Positions 8,173-17,492 of a stretch of DNA of 64,000 nucleotides are shown piece after piece (positions within the stretch are counted from its first letter, which is position 1; each line of letters starts with the position of its first letter). The translations under genes and the position numbers were made by a program. The stretch comes from Bacteroidota bacterium (lineage in GTDB: Bacteria > Bacteroidota > Bacteroidia > 2-12-FULL-35-15). The notes under the pieces are model-generated. The model was not told the origin of the DNA, ran no database searches, and saw nothing but the letters and a program-made list of their open reading frames with translations. Location: assembly GCA_029237775.1 (NCBI GenBank), contig JAQZBR010000005.1:248001-312000 (forward strand), written 5' to 3'.

Positions 8173-8997
8173 ATGAACGAAACTACTTCGCGGAACCTTC
8201 ATAATAAATTAAAATCATATTCTGCTCTTGCAGGAACGCTTTTCGTTGCCCATCAGGCAAGCTCACAAATCGTTTACACTGATATTATACCGGATTCGAC
8301 AGTAAACACTGATGGAGCCATGTATGATCTTGACCTTAATAATGATGGAACTTTTGATTTTACCTTCAAACAAACCATCACTACTTACATGAGTTACCCG
8401 GTACAAAAAGTCTCGGTTAATGCTCTTAACCTAAATGAGGTTGCGGGATCCGTTGCTGGTGCATATATCTATCCTACCGCAATGAATGCCGGTGACACGA
8501 TTCAATCATCCCTTGTTTGGAATGTAGGAACAAGTCAATCAATGGCAAGCTATTTCGGTGCATCGTACTCTTATGGCCAATGGCTTGGAGCTACTGACAA
8601 ATATATCCCTCTGAAAATAAATGTTGCGGGAACTATATATTATGGCTGGGCACGTTTAGATGTCGCCACTCTTGCAAACAGCTTTACAATTAAAGATTAT
8701 GCATACATGAATTCTCCTGGGCAGCCAATACTTGCGGGAGCAACAATGTCGGTCGGAATTGCCAAAGCTGAATCAAAAGGCATTACGGTTTACAACAACA
8801 ACAGAGAAATTCATATAAATACACAAACTTCACAGGGCATTGTTACAATAACTAATGCTCTCGGGCAAGCAGTGCTTTCTCAGCAGATCAACTCGGAGCA
8901 AAATATCGTTTCTCTCGAGACAGAAAAAGCAGGTGTATATTTCGTAAATGTTAAATCACAACAGATCAGTTATACAAAAAAAATAGTTATTAATTAA
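8173..8997 (+). CDS. T9SS type A sorted secreted protein (paralogue 1)
   Basis: This 274-residue exported protein starts with a weak N-terminal signal region ending near SSQIVYTDI. A body domain carries the Asp/Asn-rich loop DLDLNNDGTFDFTF (possible Ca2+ loop) and YYGWARLDVA. The C-terminus (about 195-274) is a T9SS type A sorting domain: VYNNNREIHIN, VTITNALGQ and ending GVYFVNVKSQQISYTKKIVI. T9SS carries such cargo across the outer membrane and trims the domain. A paralogue follows 9 bases downstream, so the two are probably one transcription unit. The function of the body domain is unknown. Confidence 0.8.
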   Translation: MNETTSRNLHNKLKSYSALAGTLFVAHQASSQIVYTDIIPDSTVNTDGAMYDLDLNNDGTFDFTFKQTITTYMSYPVQKVSVNALNLNEVAGSVAGAYIYPTAMNAGDTIQSSLVWNVGTSQSMASYFGASYSYGQWLGATDKYIPLKINVAGTIYYGWARLDVATLANSFTIKDYAYMNSPGQPILAGATMSVGIAKAESKGITVYNNNREIHINTQTSQGIVTITNALGQAVLSQQINSEQNIVSLETEKAGVYFVNVKSQQISYTKKIVIN

Positions 8998-9006
8998 TCA
9001 AGAAAT

Positions 9007-9864
9007 ATGAAAACGAATAAAACCAACATTCAGAAAAAGCTAAAAACATACTCTGCGCTTGCAGGTACTTTTGCAGCCGCTATGAACAGTGCAGATGCAC
9101 AGGTTATGTACACCAATGTTGCTCCTGACGACACATTGAATGCAGGAGAAATGTTCAATCTTGATTTGAACAATGATGCTATTGCAGATTTTAAATTATT
9201 ACAGAAATCAGGAGTGTATGCAAGTTACTTCAGCTATGATGCAGTGGCAGTGTATGCACTGAATGCTCCTAACGCTATTGATACCGCAGGTGGAAATGGA
9301 ACAGCTGCTGCATTTGATGCTGGTGTAAGGATCGATCAGACTTTAAACTGGGTTGACTCAATGGAAGCGGCCCTGCAAACTCCTGCTGTTTCCAATGGTC
9401 TTGCTTTGTATTTACCGGCTTTCGGACAGGGCATCGGTAACTTTGTTGGTGTAACAGGCAAATTCCTTCCGTTACGTTTTGATGTTGGAACTGCAAGATA
9501 TTATGGATGGGTAAGACTTGATGTTGCTGCTGATGCAAGATCCTTCACTGTTATTGATTATGCTTATACCAATTATCTGAATGCATTCTCTATTACAGGT
9601 GACATGGTAGGAATCTCTGAATCTGCTTTGAATAATAAAGTAAATATCTATTCTTATGACAAGGCAATCACTGTTGAGCTGGATGCAGCAGTAAGTCCGG
9701 AAGGAACCATCATAATATCCGATATAAGCGGAAAAAAGATCTCTGAAACATCGATCAGTGCTACGAAGATGAATATTCCTGTGAATGAGGCTAAAACAGG
9801 GGTTTATCTGGTTACCATTAACCAAACAAATGGCTCTTACACAAAACGCGTTTTTGTAAAATAA
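9007..9864 (+). CDS. T9SS type A sorted secreted protein (paralogue 2)
   Basis: This 285-residue protein parallels the upstream gene segment by segment: KKLKTYSALAGT at the N-terminus, NLDLNNDAIADFKL, YYGWVRLDVAADARSFTVIDYAYTN-type motif and a C-terminal T9SS type A domain (KVNIYSYDKAITVEL, IISDISGKKI, GVYLVTINQTNGSYTKRVF). Both are about the same length, and they sit 9 bases apart, so tandem duplication is the simplest origin. It is presumably surface-exposed or secreted. Transcription ends at the strong hairpin at 9883. Confidence 0.8.
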   Translation: MKTNKTNIQKKLKTYSALAGTFAAAMNSADAQVMYTNVAPDDTLNAGEMFNLDLNNDAIADFKLLQKSGVYASYFSYDAVAVYALNAPNAIDTAGGNGTAAAFDAGVRIDQTLNWVDSMEAALQTPAVSNGLALYLPAFGQGIGNFVGVTGKFLPLRFDVGTARYYGWVRLDVAADARSFTVIDYAYTNYLNAFSITGDMVGISESALNNKVNIYSYDKAITVELDAAVSPEGTIIISDISGKKISETSISATKMNIPVNEAKTGVYLVTINQTNGSYTKRVFVK

Positions 9865-9882
9865 GCTATCACTTATACTATT

Positions 9883-9917
9883 AAAAGCCGCTCTTGTAAC
9901 CAAGAAGCGGCTTTTTT
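9883..9917 (+). terminator. Rho-independent terminator
   Basis: AAAAGCCGCT pairs with AGCGGCTTTT around a short loop (with an internal TTG/CAA extension) and is followed by a T-run. It ends the two-gene T9SS cargo unit. Confidence 0.85.
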
Positions 9918-9920
9918 GCG

Positions 9921-9928
9921 TAATTTTG
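9921..9928 (+). promoter_or_regulatory. -7 promoter element (TAATTTTG)
   Basis: An exact TAnnTTTG element lies just after the terminator and 15 bases before the ATG of the sterol-desaturase-family gene, giving that gene its own promoter. Confidence 0.5.
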
Positions 9929-9943
9929 TAAGACTTAAACGCC

Positions 9944-10879
9944 ATGAACGAGTTCAGAGAAGCCTTATTAATAGCCATCACCACCCCAATTTATGCAATC
10001 GTAATTGGTGCGGAGATCATTTTCAGCTATCTGCATGAAAAGCACTACTATTCTGTAAAAGGAACTCTTGCGAATGTTTATCTGACCATTCTGAATTTCA
10101 GCCTTGACATACTAGTGCGCGGTGTTTGTCTTTTTGTACTCAATTATTTCTTTCAGTTCAAATTTACCGAGATCAGCAATCCGATACTATACTGGACCTT
10201 GCTTGTGATCGCTCAGGATTTTATGTTTTACTGGCTTCACCGTGTGGATCATTATTGCCGCTTGTTCTGGGCAGTACATGTAACGCATCATTCCTCCGAA
10301 GAATTTAACCTCACCGTAGGATTTCGTTCGTCCGTGTTTCAGCCTTTGTACAGATTCATTTATTTTATACCTCTGGCGATGCTGGGATTTAAAGGTATTG
10401 ATATCATGTTTATTTATGCCGCTACTCAGATCTACGGAATTCTTATCCATACGAAAACGGTAGGCAAGCTGGGCTTTCTTGAATGGTTCATGTCAACCCC
10501 TTCTCATCACCGTGTTCATCACGCGTCAAATGTGCTATACCTGGATAAAAACATGGGTATGCTTCTGATCATATGGGACAGGATGTTCGGCACCTTCCAG
10601 GAAGAAGAGGAAACAGTACCCGTTGTTTACGGCCTTACCGAAAATATCAAGACCAACAATCCCTTGAAGATGGTTTTTCATGAATTTATAGCCATTGTGG
10701 GAGATCTGAAAAAACCGGCATCTATAAAAGCTAAGTTAATGTATGTGTTTGGGCCTCCGGGATGGAGCCATGACGGGAGCAAAAAGACAGCAGCAGAATT
10801 AAGAAAAGAGTTGGAGAACAGTGCTCTGAAATCTGATCCGGAAACTCAGAGCTGTAAGGCGGAACTTGGAACTAAATAA
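9944..10879 (+). CDS. Sterol desaturase / fatty acid hydroxylase family membrane protein
   Basis: This 311-residue integral membrane di-iron enzyme family member has about four hydrophobic segments (near 5-30, 40-65, 85-105, 145-165). The three histidine clusters expected of the family are visible: HRVDH (about 98-102), HVTHHS (about 111-115) and HHRVHH (about 187-192). Members hydroxylate or desaturate lipids using O2. The substrate here may be a fatty acid, sphingolipid or other membrane lipid; the sequence alone does not say. It has its own promoter element and is followed by pbpC after about 50 bases. Confidence 0.88.
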   Translation: MNEFREALLIAITTPIYAIVIGAEIIFSYLHEKHYYSVKGTLANVYLTILNFSLDILVRGVCLFVLNYFFQFKFTEISNPILYWTLLVIAQDFMFYWLHRVDHYCRLFWAVHVTHHSSEEFNLTVGFRSSVFQPLYRFIYFIPLAMLGFKGIDIMFIYAATQIYGILIHTKTVGKLGFLEWFMSTPSHHRVHHASNVLYLDKNMGMLLIIWDRMFGTFQEEEETVPVVYGLTENIKTNNPLKMVFHEFIAIVGDLKKPASIKAKLMYVFGPPGWSHDGSKKTAAELRKELENSALKSDPETQSCKAELGTK

Positions 10880-10928
10880 GGGTTCATATTGGTTTAACAC
10901 TAAATTTTATTTCAATAGAAATCATTAG

Positions 10929-13334
10929 GTGAACCTAAGAACCACAAACTACAAACTAATTTCAGGCTTAAAATCAACAGGAGAATTCCTTAAAAGCCGA
11001 AAGGGCTTGATCCTGAGCATTTTTTTGCTTTTACTCATTTGGTTTCTACTCTGCTTACCTGATCCTCTCTTCAAAAACAAAACAAGCACAGTCCTCGAAG
11101 ACCGCAATGGAAATCTTTTGTCCGCACAGATAGCCGAAGATGGTCAATGGCGGTTTCCATACAACGAACATGTTCCTGATAAATTTACAGCAAGCATCAT
11201 CCAATTCGAGGACCGTTCTTTTTACAAGCATCCCGGGTTTAATCCAATTGCCTTTTGCAGGGCATTTGTGCAAAATATAAAAGCAGGGAGAACAATAAGC
11301 GGTGGAAGTACGCTGAGCATGCAGGTCATACGCCTTTCCAGAAAAGGAAAAAAAAGAACTTATTTAGAAAAAGTCATTGAGATCATACAGGCCGCCCGCC
11401 TTGAGCTCAGATTTTCAAAAGAAGAAATTCTCGCATTGTATGCTTCTAACGCACCGTTTGGAAGTAACGTAATTGGTATTGATGCAGCTTCATGGCGTTA
11501 TTTCGGGAGAAGCCCTGATAAGCTGTCCTGGTCGGAAAGTGCGACTCTTGCAGTCTTACCGAATGCTCCCGGACTTATTTACCCGGGCAAAAATCAGGAA
11601 CGGTTAAAGTTAAAACGAAACAGGCTGCTTGATCAGCTTTTCAAAACCGGCATACTCGATAAGGAATCGTGTGAACTGGCCAAGGAGGAACCTTTACCCG
11701 GCAAGCCGCACCAGATCCCGAAACTGGCCACACATCTTCTTCAGAGAGCTGCGAAGGAAAATCACAAAGGTGAACGTGTACTTAGCACACTTGACGGCCA
11801 CCTTCAGGAACGGGTAAATGAGATCCTGGAAAATCATCACAAGATCTTAAAAGGAAATGAGATCCATAATGCATGCGCTGTTGTTATTGAAGTCAGCACC
11901 GGAAATGTACTTGCATATGCCGGAAACACAAACAATGCAGGGAAGCCTGAATACAACAGTGATGTAGATGTGATCAATGCCCCAAGAAGTACGGGGAGCA
12001 TCCTTAAACCGTTTTTATTCACAAGCATGCTTAATGACGGGGATATTCTTCCGGGAACCCTTATTCCTGACATCCCCACACAGATAGCAGGTTATGCCCC
12101 GCAGAATTATAACACAACATTTGATGGTGCTGTAACTGCGAAGCGCGCACTCGCAAGAAGCCTGAATGTGCCTGCGGTGCGAATGCTTCAAAATTACGGG
12201 ATTGAAAAATTTAACTACAATCTGAAAAAGATCGGCATGACGACCTTGGATCACACACCCGACCATTATGGCCTCTCAATCATTTTAGGTGGCTCAGAAG
12301 CCAAATTATGGGACCTCACAGGGATGTATGCAAGCATGGCAAGAGCTCTAAACAATTATATTCCAAATGGAGGAAAATATGATCAGAATGATCTTCATGC
12401 AAATACATACATTGAGAAACCTAAGACAGAAAAGATCTTAAACACGATCAATTATTTTGATGCTGCGTCCATTTATCTCACTTTCGAAGCGATGGTTGAA
12501 GTCGCCCGCCCTGATGAGGATGCAGGCTGGCGGCAATACACTTCAGCAAATAAGGTTGCATGGAAAACCGGAACAAGTTTCGGCTTCCGGGATGGGTGGG
12601 CAATTGGAGTTACACCAAAATATGTTGTGGGTGTATGGGCAGGAAATGCTGATGGTGAGGGTCGTCCCGGGCTGACAGGAATCCAGGCTGCAGCACCGAT
12701 CTTGTTTGATATTTTCAGTTTATTAAAACCTTCCAAATGGTTTGATATTCCGTTTGATGAAATGGAAAAAGTGGGTGTATGCCGTTTAAGCGGTTGTCGT
12801 GCAACAGAATTATGCGAACCTGTTGATACCATTCGCGTTCAACGAGCAGGATTACGTTCAATGCCATGTCCTTATCACAAATTAATTCATCTCGACAAGC
12901 AAAAAGTTTACAGAGTCAACAGCAATTGCGAGGATATTTCGCAGATGAATCACGTAAGCTGGTTTGTGCTTCCTCCTGCAATGGAATGGTATTATAAATC
13001 AAAAAATCCTTCTTACAAGGAATTACCGCCATTCCGCAGCGATTGTGAAACACAGGGTTCCGGTGCAATGGAGATCATTTACCCGAAACAATACAGCAAG
13101 ATCTATGTCCCCATTGAGCTGGATGGCAGCATTGGAAAAACGGTTTTTGAAGTTGCACACAGGAAAGCAGATGCAATGATCTACTGGCATCTTGACGGAA
13201 AATACATGGGAAGCACGCAAAACATTCACCAGATGGGATTGACCCCGGATGAAGGAAATCACACGCTTACTCTTGTGGATGAAGAAGGAGAATCGATTAT
13301 TGAGAAATTTGAAATTATCAGTAAAAGGAAGTAG
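10929..13334 (+). CDS. pbpC: Penicillin-binding protein 1C
   Basis: PBP1C is a bifunctional peptidoglycan glycosyltransferase/transpeptidase in the inner membrane. This 801-residue protein has a membrane anchor (about 28-45), a GT51 domain (about 60-235) with the catalytic-Glu segment QFEDRSFYKHPGF and GGSTLSMQ, and a transpeptidase domain with SILK (Ser near 357), SLN (near 411) and KTGTS (near 545). A C-terminal BiPBP-type domain follows. The start is a GTG; the first codons (TTNYKL) are encoded by the ACAAACTACAAACTAA repeat seen in spacers elsewhere, so the true start is uncertain. The alpha-2-macroglobulin gene often beside pbpC is not here. Confidence 0.92.
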   Translation: MNLRTTNYKLISGLKSTGEFLKSRKGLILSIFLLLLIWFLLCLPDPLFKNKTSTVLEDRNGNLLSAQIAEDGQWRFPYNEHVPDKFTASIIQFEDRSFYKHPGFNPIAFCRAFVQNIKAGRTISGGSTLSMQVIRLSRKGKKRTYLEKVIEIIQAARLELRFSKEEILALYASNAPFGSNVIGIDAASWRYFGRSPDKLSWSESATLAVLPNAPGLIYPGKNQERLKLKRNRLLDQLFKTGILDKESCELAKEEPLPGKPHQIPKLATHLLQRAAKENHKGERVLSTLDGHLQERVNEILENHHKILKGNEIHNACAVVIEVSTGNVLAYAGNTNNAGKPEYNSDVDVINAPRSTGSILKPFLFTSMLNDGDILPGTLIPDIPTQIAGYAPQNYNTTFDGAVTAKRALARSLNVPAVRMLQNYGIEKFNYNLKKIGMTTLDHTPDHYGLSIILGGSEAKLWDLTGMYASMARALNNYIPNGGKYDQNDLHANTYIEKPKTEKILNTINYFDAASIYLTFEAMVEVARPDEDAGWRQYTSANKVAWKTGTSFGFRDGWAIGVTPKYVVGVWAGNADGEGRPGLTGIQAAAPILFDIFSLLKPSKWFDIPFDEMEKVGVCRLSGCRATELCEPVDTIRVQRAGLRSMPCPYHKLIHLDKQKVYRVNSNCEDISQMNHVSWFVLPPAMEWYYKSKNPSYKELPPFRSDCETQGSGAMEIIYPKQYSKIYVPIELDGSIGKTVFEVAHRKADAMIYWHLDGKYMGSTQNIHQMGLTPDEGNHTLTLVDEEGESIIEKFEIISKRK

Positions 13335-13408
13335 TTTGTAGTTGGTAGTTCGTAGACGGTTAACCAGATGACATTGATAGTAATCAAAATCTATCTTATT
13401 AATATATC

Positions 13409-13438
13409 ATTCTGAGCGGAGCGAATGAATCTGATAAG
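13409..13438. repeat. REP-like short palindromic sequence
   Basis: In the 168-base spacer after pbpC, the segment CATTCTGAGCGGAGCGAATG is an imperfect inverted repeat (ATTC...GAAT around GAGCGGAGCG). It resembles interspersed REP-like sequences reported widely in bacteria. A second kind of repeat, GTAGTTTGTAGTTGGTAGTTCGTAG, lies at about 13332-13357. Only one copy of the palindrome is seen in the window. Confidence 0.35.
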
Positions 13439-13502
13439 GATTCCTCAAATTACCATGATCCACACATCGGTTTATAAATTCGTTTTTTATTCGTTATAAG
13501 CA

Positions 13503-14546
13503 CTACAGCTTCTTTTTCAACATTTTCCTGATATCAAAGCGATGTCCGTAATAAAATTTAAATGTCCCGTATTTGTATTGTATTGATGCCTGCTTATCGT
13601 CACCGAGCACAAAATTATTTCCCATCCAGTAAACACCGATAAAATAATTCTTCCGGTTATAGCCCATTGAAAGCCGCGACTGAAGTGAAAATGCCGCAGT
13701 GTTGTTTGTGAACGTGGATTTATCAAATGCGTTTACGCTGTAAAATTGCTGGTAGGAAATTCCGGGCAGCGTAGCAATATTTATGAACCAGTTTTTCTTT
13801 TTACCGAAAACAAGTGTGTAAGTGTACCCGCATGACACGCCAAAAGTATATGATGCTGCGGCACTGAATTGCAGCTCTTTTCTGAATGAGCGAAAAACAC
13901 TATCAGGATATATTATTGAATCTGCTGTTAAACCATATAAGAATGCATATGTTCCCAGCAAGAATGATCCCGCGCTTTTCCTCTGCTTCTGCGAAAGGCT
14001 GTAAGGCGCTGCGCTCGAATATCTTTTGTTATTGAAAACATAAGTCAACGTAAATCCAGCGTGATAATTCCTGATATCAGCTCTTTTTGAATAATCAAAG
14101 ACTGTATCATTCGCGACATTATACATTGCAGTTGTTCTGAACCCATTGTACTGTCTGTAATAAACATCATAAATAAATTTTCTGCCGTTAGCTGATGTTG
14201 ATACCGCAAACTGGCTGGATTTCCCATATTTAGCGTCATCATTGTTCAGTCCGGGCGGACTGTATTCGATATCGAAGCCAACACCTTTGAAAGTGAAGCC
14301 AATACCCATGTTTAGCTTGGTATTGATGGTATACTGAATGCTTGAAAGAGAATCGCGATCAGAAACAGTGAAAGAATTAGTTCTCACCACCGCAAACAAT
14401 TTCACATTAAGCAAGTCCTTGAAACTAACAACATAGTTGGTATCCACCTTTTGATAAATATTGGTGGAGTCTTTTGCGCGCCTGTTTTCATGAGCGTAAC
14501 ACGAAAAGGCCAAAACAGAAAAAAGTATGAGTAAATATTTTTGCAT
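13503..14546 (-). CDS. DUF4421 outer-membrane-type protein
   Basis: This protein of about 347 residues has an N-terminal signal sequence (MQKYLLILFSVLAFSCYAH) and a body of short alternating beta-strand-like segments (LNMGIGFTFKGVGFDIEY, YDVYYRQYNGF, FYYGHRFD). I recognise the pattern from DUF4421 proteins, which are predicted outer-membrane beta-barrels in Bacteroidota. The frame opens eight codons earlier (14570), but the ATG at 14546 starts the signal peptide cleanly and avoids a long overlap with the oxidoreductase gene. Probably the last gene of the TonB-domain/oxidoreductase operon. Function unknown. Confidence 0.7.
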   Translation of the reverse strand: MQKYLLILFSVLAFSCYAHENRRAKDSTNIYQKVDTNYVVSFKDLLNVKLFAVVRTNSFTVSDRDSLSSIQYTINTKLNMGIGFTFKGVGFDIEYSPPGLNNDDAKYGKSSQFAVSTSANGRKFIYDVYYRQYNGFRTTAMYNVANDTVFDYSKRADIRNYHAGFTLTYVFNNKRYSSAAPYSLSQKQRKSAGSFLLGTYAFLYGLTADSIIYPDSVFRSFRKELQFSAAASYTFGVSCGYTYTLVFGKKKNWFINIATLPGISYQQFYSVNAFDKSTFTNNTAAFSLQSRLSMGYNRKNYFIGVYWMGNNFVLGDDKQASIQYKYGTFKFYYGHRFDIRKMLKKKL

Positions 14547-14554
14547 GATGCGAT

Positions 14555-15217
14555 TCAAAATGTAATACACTTTACATCTTCAATTTTCAAAAGTACATTT
14601 TTGTATTTCAGCAACTGCGTATTTCTCTCCTCTTCGGTTAATCGGGCCGGGCTAAATACAATATGCGGCTCCAATGCATCCATTCCAACAAAATAGAAAA
14701 TTCCATGATTAATGGAATAAAGAATTTTTTCCAGCTCTCCGTTTTTTCCATTAGGGCCATAAGCTATTTCAGGTCCGCCTGTGGTGATACATAACATTCC
14801 TTTTTTTCCTTTAAATATCCCGTTATCATACACACCTTTTCCTCCCCCATACGCAAACCCCATCGCGAAAACCCTGTCTACCCAGCCTTTTAAAATTGCC
14901 GGCAGGGAGAACCACCATAAAGGAAAATTAAAGATCACAAGATCGGCCCATTCAAGTTTTTCCATTTCTGCCTTTAATTCTTCTGAGAAAAGATCGTTAT
15001 TAAAAGCATTTAATTGTTCTGCCTGGTATTTAAAATAATCGGGAGCAGTAAGGGATTTAAAATCAGCCTTCCCTCCAACCGGATCGAACCGCATCGCATA
15101 AAGATCAGAGACCTGTACTTCATGACCGCTCACCTCCAGGATTTTGACTGCTTCATCTTTCAATGCAGAGTTAAAGGACAAAGGTTCAGGATGGGCGTGT
15201 ACGATAAAGACTTTCAT
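14555..15217 (-). CDS. NAD(P)H-dependent flavin oxidoreductase (quinone-reductase family)
   Basis: This 220-residue cytoplasmic protein has a flavodoxin-like fold of the NAD(P)H dehydrogenase (quinone)/KefF/MdaB type. Visible are the N-terminal VFIVHAHPEPLSFNSALK phosphate/FMN-binding segment, ADLVIFNFPLWWFSLPAILKGW, DRVFAMGFAYGGG and CITTGG. Such enzymes reduce quinones or nitro compounds with two electrons using FMN/FAD. It overlaps the upstream TonB-domain gene by 4 bases (ATGA), so they are translationally coupled. The substrate is not determinable. Confidence 0.85.
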   Translation of the reverse strand: MKVFIVHAHPEPLSFNSALKDEAVKILEVSGHEVQVSDLYAMRFDPVGGKADFKSLTAPDYFKYQAEQLNAFNNDLFSEELKAEMEKLEWADLVIFNFPLWWFSLPAILKGWVDRVFAMGFAYGGGKGVYDNGIFKGKKGMLCITTGGPEIAYGPNGKNGELEKILYSINHGIFYFVGMDALEPHIVFSPARLTEEERNTQLLKYKNVLLKIEDVKCITF

Positions 15218-15603
15218 TTCAAGGTAGCGTTAACAGGAAAACTGTACATGACATTCATTTTTACCGGCTTGCCATTCTGCATGGCCGGGGAGAACTTCAG
15301 TTTTTCCACGTAGCTTCTCACTGCTTCGTCAACCCCTGCTCCCACTCCACTTAATATCTTAGCGTTTGAAACGGTACTGTCTGATCTGATATCGAAGCTC
15401 AATGTCACTTCACCGTTTACCTTTTTTTGTTTGGCTTCGTCAGAATAGTTTATCAGTGATACCACCTCATCGTACAAGGCCTGCTCGCCTTTTGGATAGG
15501 CCGGCTCATGGTCCATAACGACCTTAATATTCTTATTGCCTTCATTCTGTGCAATCAGACCCAGGTTTAAAAGCAGCAGTATAACAGTCAGAATTCTTTT
15601 CAT
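15214..15603 (-). CDS. Small exported TonB C-terminal-domain protein
   Basis: This 129-residue protein has an N-terminal signal peptide (KRILTVILLLLNLGLIAQ) and one TonB C-terminal-like domain (about 60-128: GEVTLSFDIRSDSTVSNAKI, ...SYVEKLKFSPAMQNGKPV). It lacks the membrane anchor and proline-rich linker of a true energy transducer. Many Bacteroidota carry such lone TonB-domain proteins, usually named 'energy transducer TonB'; whether this one couples to ExbB/D is doubtful. It is first in a three-gene unit with the oxidoreductase and the DUF4421 gene. Confidence 0.75.
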   Translation of the reverse strand: MKRILTVILLLLNLGLIAQNEGNKNIKVVMDHEPAYPKGEQALYDEVVSLINYSDEAKQKKVNGEVTLSFDIRSDSTVSNAKILSGVGAGVDEAVRSYVEKLKFSPAMQNGKPVKMNVMYSFPVNATLK

Positions 15604-15692
15604 ATTATTTACAGTTGAAATGAAGCATTCATTTATTAGAATTGCCCTGACAATATTGTAATAAAGTCGCCTGATTCATTCTTATTAAAACG

Positions 15693-15724
15693 AAAAAAGC
15701 CTCAGATATTCAGAGGCTTTTTTT
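15693..15724. terminator. Rho-independent terminator
   Basis: AAAAAAGCCTC pairs with GAGGCTTTTTT around a 9-base loop. On the minus strand it follows the DUF805 gene; the flanking A- and T-runs allow it to work both ways. Confidence 0.8.
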
Positions 15725-15744
15725 AACAATCAAAATATTATCAA

Positions 15745-16113
15745 TTAATTAGCTAAATGACTGTCTAAAGCATCATCATTCATAGCAGCTTCGATTTTAG
15801 GATCTGCGCCATATGAATTTTCTCCCTGATCACCTTCGGTACATGCCAGAATCAAATTGTAAATTGGTATCAGGAGAAACCACCCGCTTTTACCAACATC
15901 ATGCATCCTTCTCACTCCCACAGCAAGGGATGGAAGAAACACTGCCAAAGAATAAATTGAACTTAATATTGAGAGCTGTTCCCCCATCGTTGCAACTATT
16001 GTTAGGACAATTGAAACGATCGTACTGAACAATGTAAACATCCAATACTCTTTACGTCTTGCTCTTCCACTGAAGATAGCATACTTTTTTAATACAATTA
16101 AATACCAATTCAT
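15745..16113 (-). CDS. DUF805 membrane protein
   Basis: This 122-residue inner-membrane protein has the DUF805 hallmarks: the opening FSGRARRKEYWMFTLFSTI, a central pair of hydrophobic helices, and LAVGVRRMHDVGKSGWF, then a final helix LIPIYNLILACTEGD. The family has no settled function. It lies 47 bases downstream of the DUF58 gene on the same strand and could be transcribed from that operon or from its own promoter. Confidence 0.88.
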   Translation of the reverse strand: MNWYLIVLKKYAIFSGRARRKEYWMFTLFSTIVSIVLTIVATMGEQLSILSSIYSLAVFLPSLAVGVRRMHDVGKSGWFLLIPIYNLILACTEGDQGENSYGADPKIEAAMNDDALDSHLAN

Positions 16114-16160
16114 GTTTTTTTAGTTTTCAAGTTTAGTCTTTAAAGATAAGAAAAAAAAGT

Positions 16161-17492
16161 TTACAAAAAACCATTGCTTTTTAATTCTAAATATTTGTTA
16201 ATTGTTTTTGTTGACAATTGTTCCGGAGGTGATTTAATTGCGTGAATGCCCTGTGCTCTCAATTCTTTTATTATCTGAAACTTTTCTAAAATACTTTTTT
16301 TCGCCAGTGTTTTTTGATAGATCTCCAAAACTGATGAGGCAGGTGATTTGGAAAAAGTTTCAAGCTCTGTATTTTCAAAAAAAACAATGATAAGAGCATG
16401 ATACTTATTGATCATCTTTAGAATTTTCATGTTTCTTTCCAATGAATAGATGCTATCAAAATTAGTATACAAAAAAAGAAGGCTTCTGTTTGTAATTGTT
16501 TTTCTGATAGTCGAGTATAGCGCTTCGTAATTTGCTTCTGAATAATCATACTTTTCCTTATACAGGGAAAACATTATTTTTTTCAAATGGAGTGGGCCAC
16601 GGCTTGCCTTTACAGTCGTATCAACCTTTTTTGAGAATACGATCAAACCGGCCTTGTCCTGCTTTTTCAAAACGATATTGGAAAATGCCAAAGTGGAATT
16701 AATTGCGTAGTCCACTAATGTCAAACCGTCAAATGGTGTTCTCATCACTCTGCTCTTATCTACAATGGAATAGATCTGCTGAGAACGTTCATCTTCATAA
16801 TGATTTACCATCACTTTATTTAACGAACTGGTAGCTTTCCAATTAATGTTCCTGGTGTCATCACCATCCACATAACTTTTAATCTGATCAAACTCATAGC
16901 TACGTCCCACTTTCTTGTTGGTCTTATCTCCTTGAGTGAAAGATGGGTGCTTCAATGCGGCAAGCTCCTGCTGCTTCATTAACATTATTGATGGGTATAC
17001 GGCTACAAATCTTTCACAATAAGTTGTTTCCCTTTTTCTTGCCAGACCTAACCGGGTTCCGACAAACACATGGAGATTTCCAAAAAAATACTCACCTCTG
17101 ATTTTTGGCGACAAATAATATGTAACTGTCTCTGTACGTCTTTTTTGAATGCCTACCCGAATTGAAAAATCTCTTTCATTAAATTGGTAGGGTACCTCAT
17201 CGATAATCTTAATAGTCAAAAAGCGGTCGGTTTTGTTTTCAACATAAAGGCTCACGCTATTTTGATCTCCAAGGGAAAATACCGAAGCCATTGTACGATC
17301 AATCGTAACGTTTAATTTTTTAAACAAAATATAAATATCGATGCTTAAAGACACAAAACAACCGATCAAAAAAACAATTGCCAGATAAAATACGGGATGA
17401 ATCAAATACGATAGAAAGAAAAGGAATACAACACCTCCCAAGCAATAGAAGATCCGATCGGTCAAATATAAATTCTTAAAAAGTGAGATCAT
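16161..17492 (-). CDS. DUF58 domain protein of the MoxR operon
   Basis: This 443-residue protein has two N-terminal membrane segments (about 12-28 and 32-52), an intermediate beta domain (about 60-180), and the DUF58 segment with YEFDQIKSYVDGDDTRNINWK (near 195-215), the family hallmark (R.Y..GD..R.I.W). A vWA-like region follows. DUF58 proteins are nearly always beside a MoxR ATPase and are thought to act with it as a chaperone-like pair. Its start overlaps the MoxR stop by 4 bases. Substrates are unknown. Confidence 0.88.
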   Translation of the reverse strand: MISLFKNLYLTDRIFYCLGGVVFLFFLSYLIHPVFYLAIVFLIGCFVSLSIDIYILFKKLNVTIDRTMASVFSLGDQNSVSLYVENKTDRFLTIKIIDEVPYQFNERDFSIRVGIQKRRTETVTYYLSPKIRGEYFFGNLHVFVGTRLGLARKRETTYCERFVAVYPSIMLMKQQELAALKHPSFTQGDKTNKKVGRSYEFDQIKSYVDGDDTRNINWKATSSLNKVMVNHYEDERSQQIYSIVDKSRVMRTPFDGLTLVDYAINSTLAFSNIVLKKQDKAGLIVFSKKVDTTVKASRGPLHLKKIMFSLYKEKYDYSEANYEALYSTIRKTITNRSLLFLYTNFDSIYSLERNMKILKMINKYHALIIVFFENTELETFSKSPASSVLEIYQKTLAKKSILEKFQIIKELRAQGIHAIKSPPEQLSTKTINKYLELKSNGFL

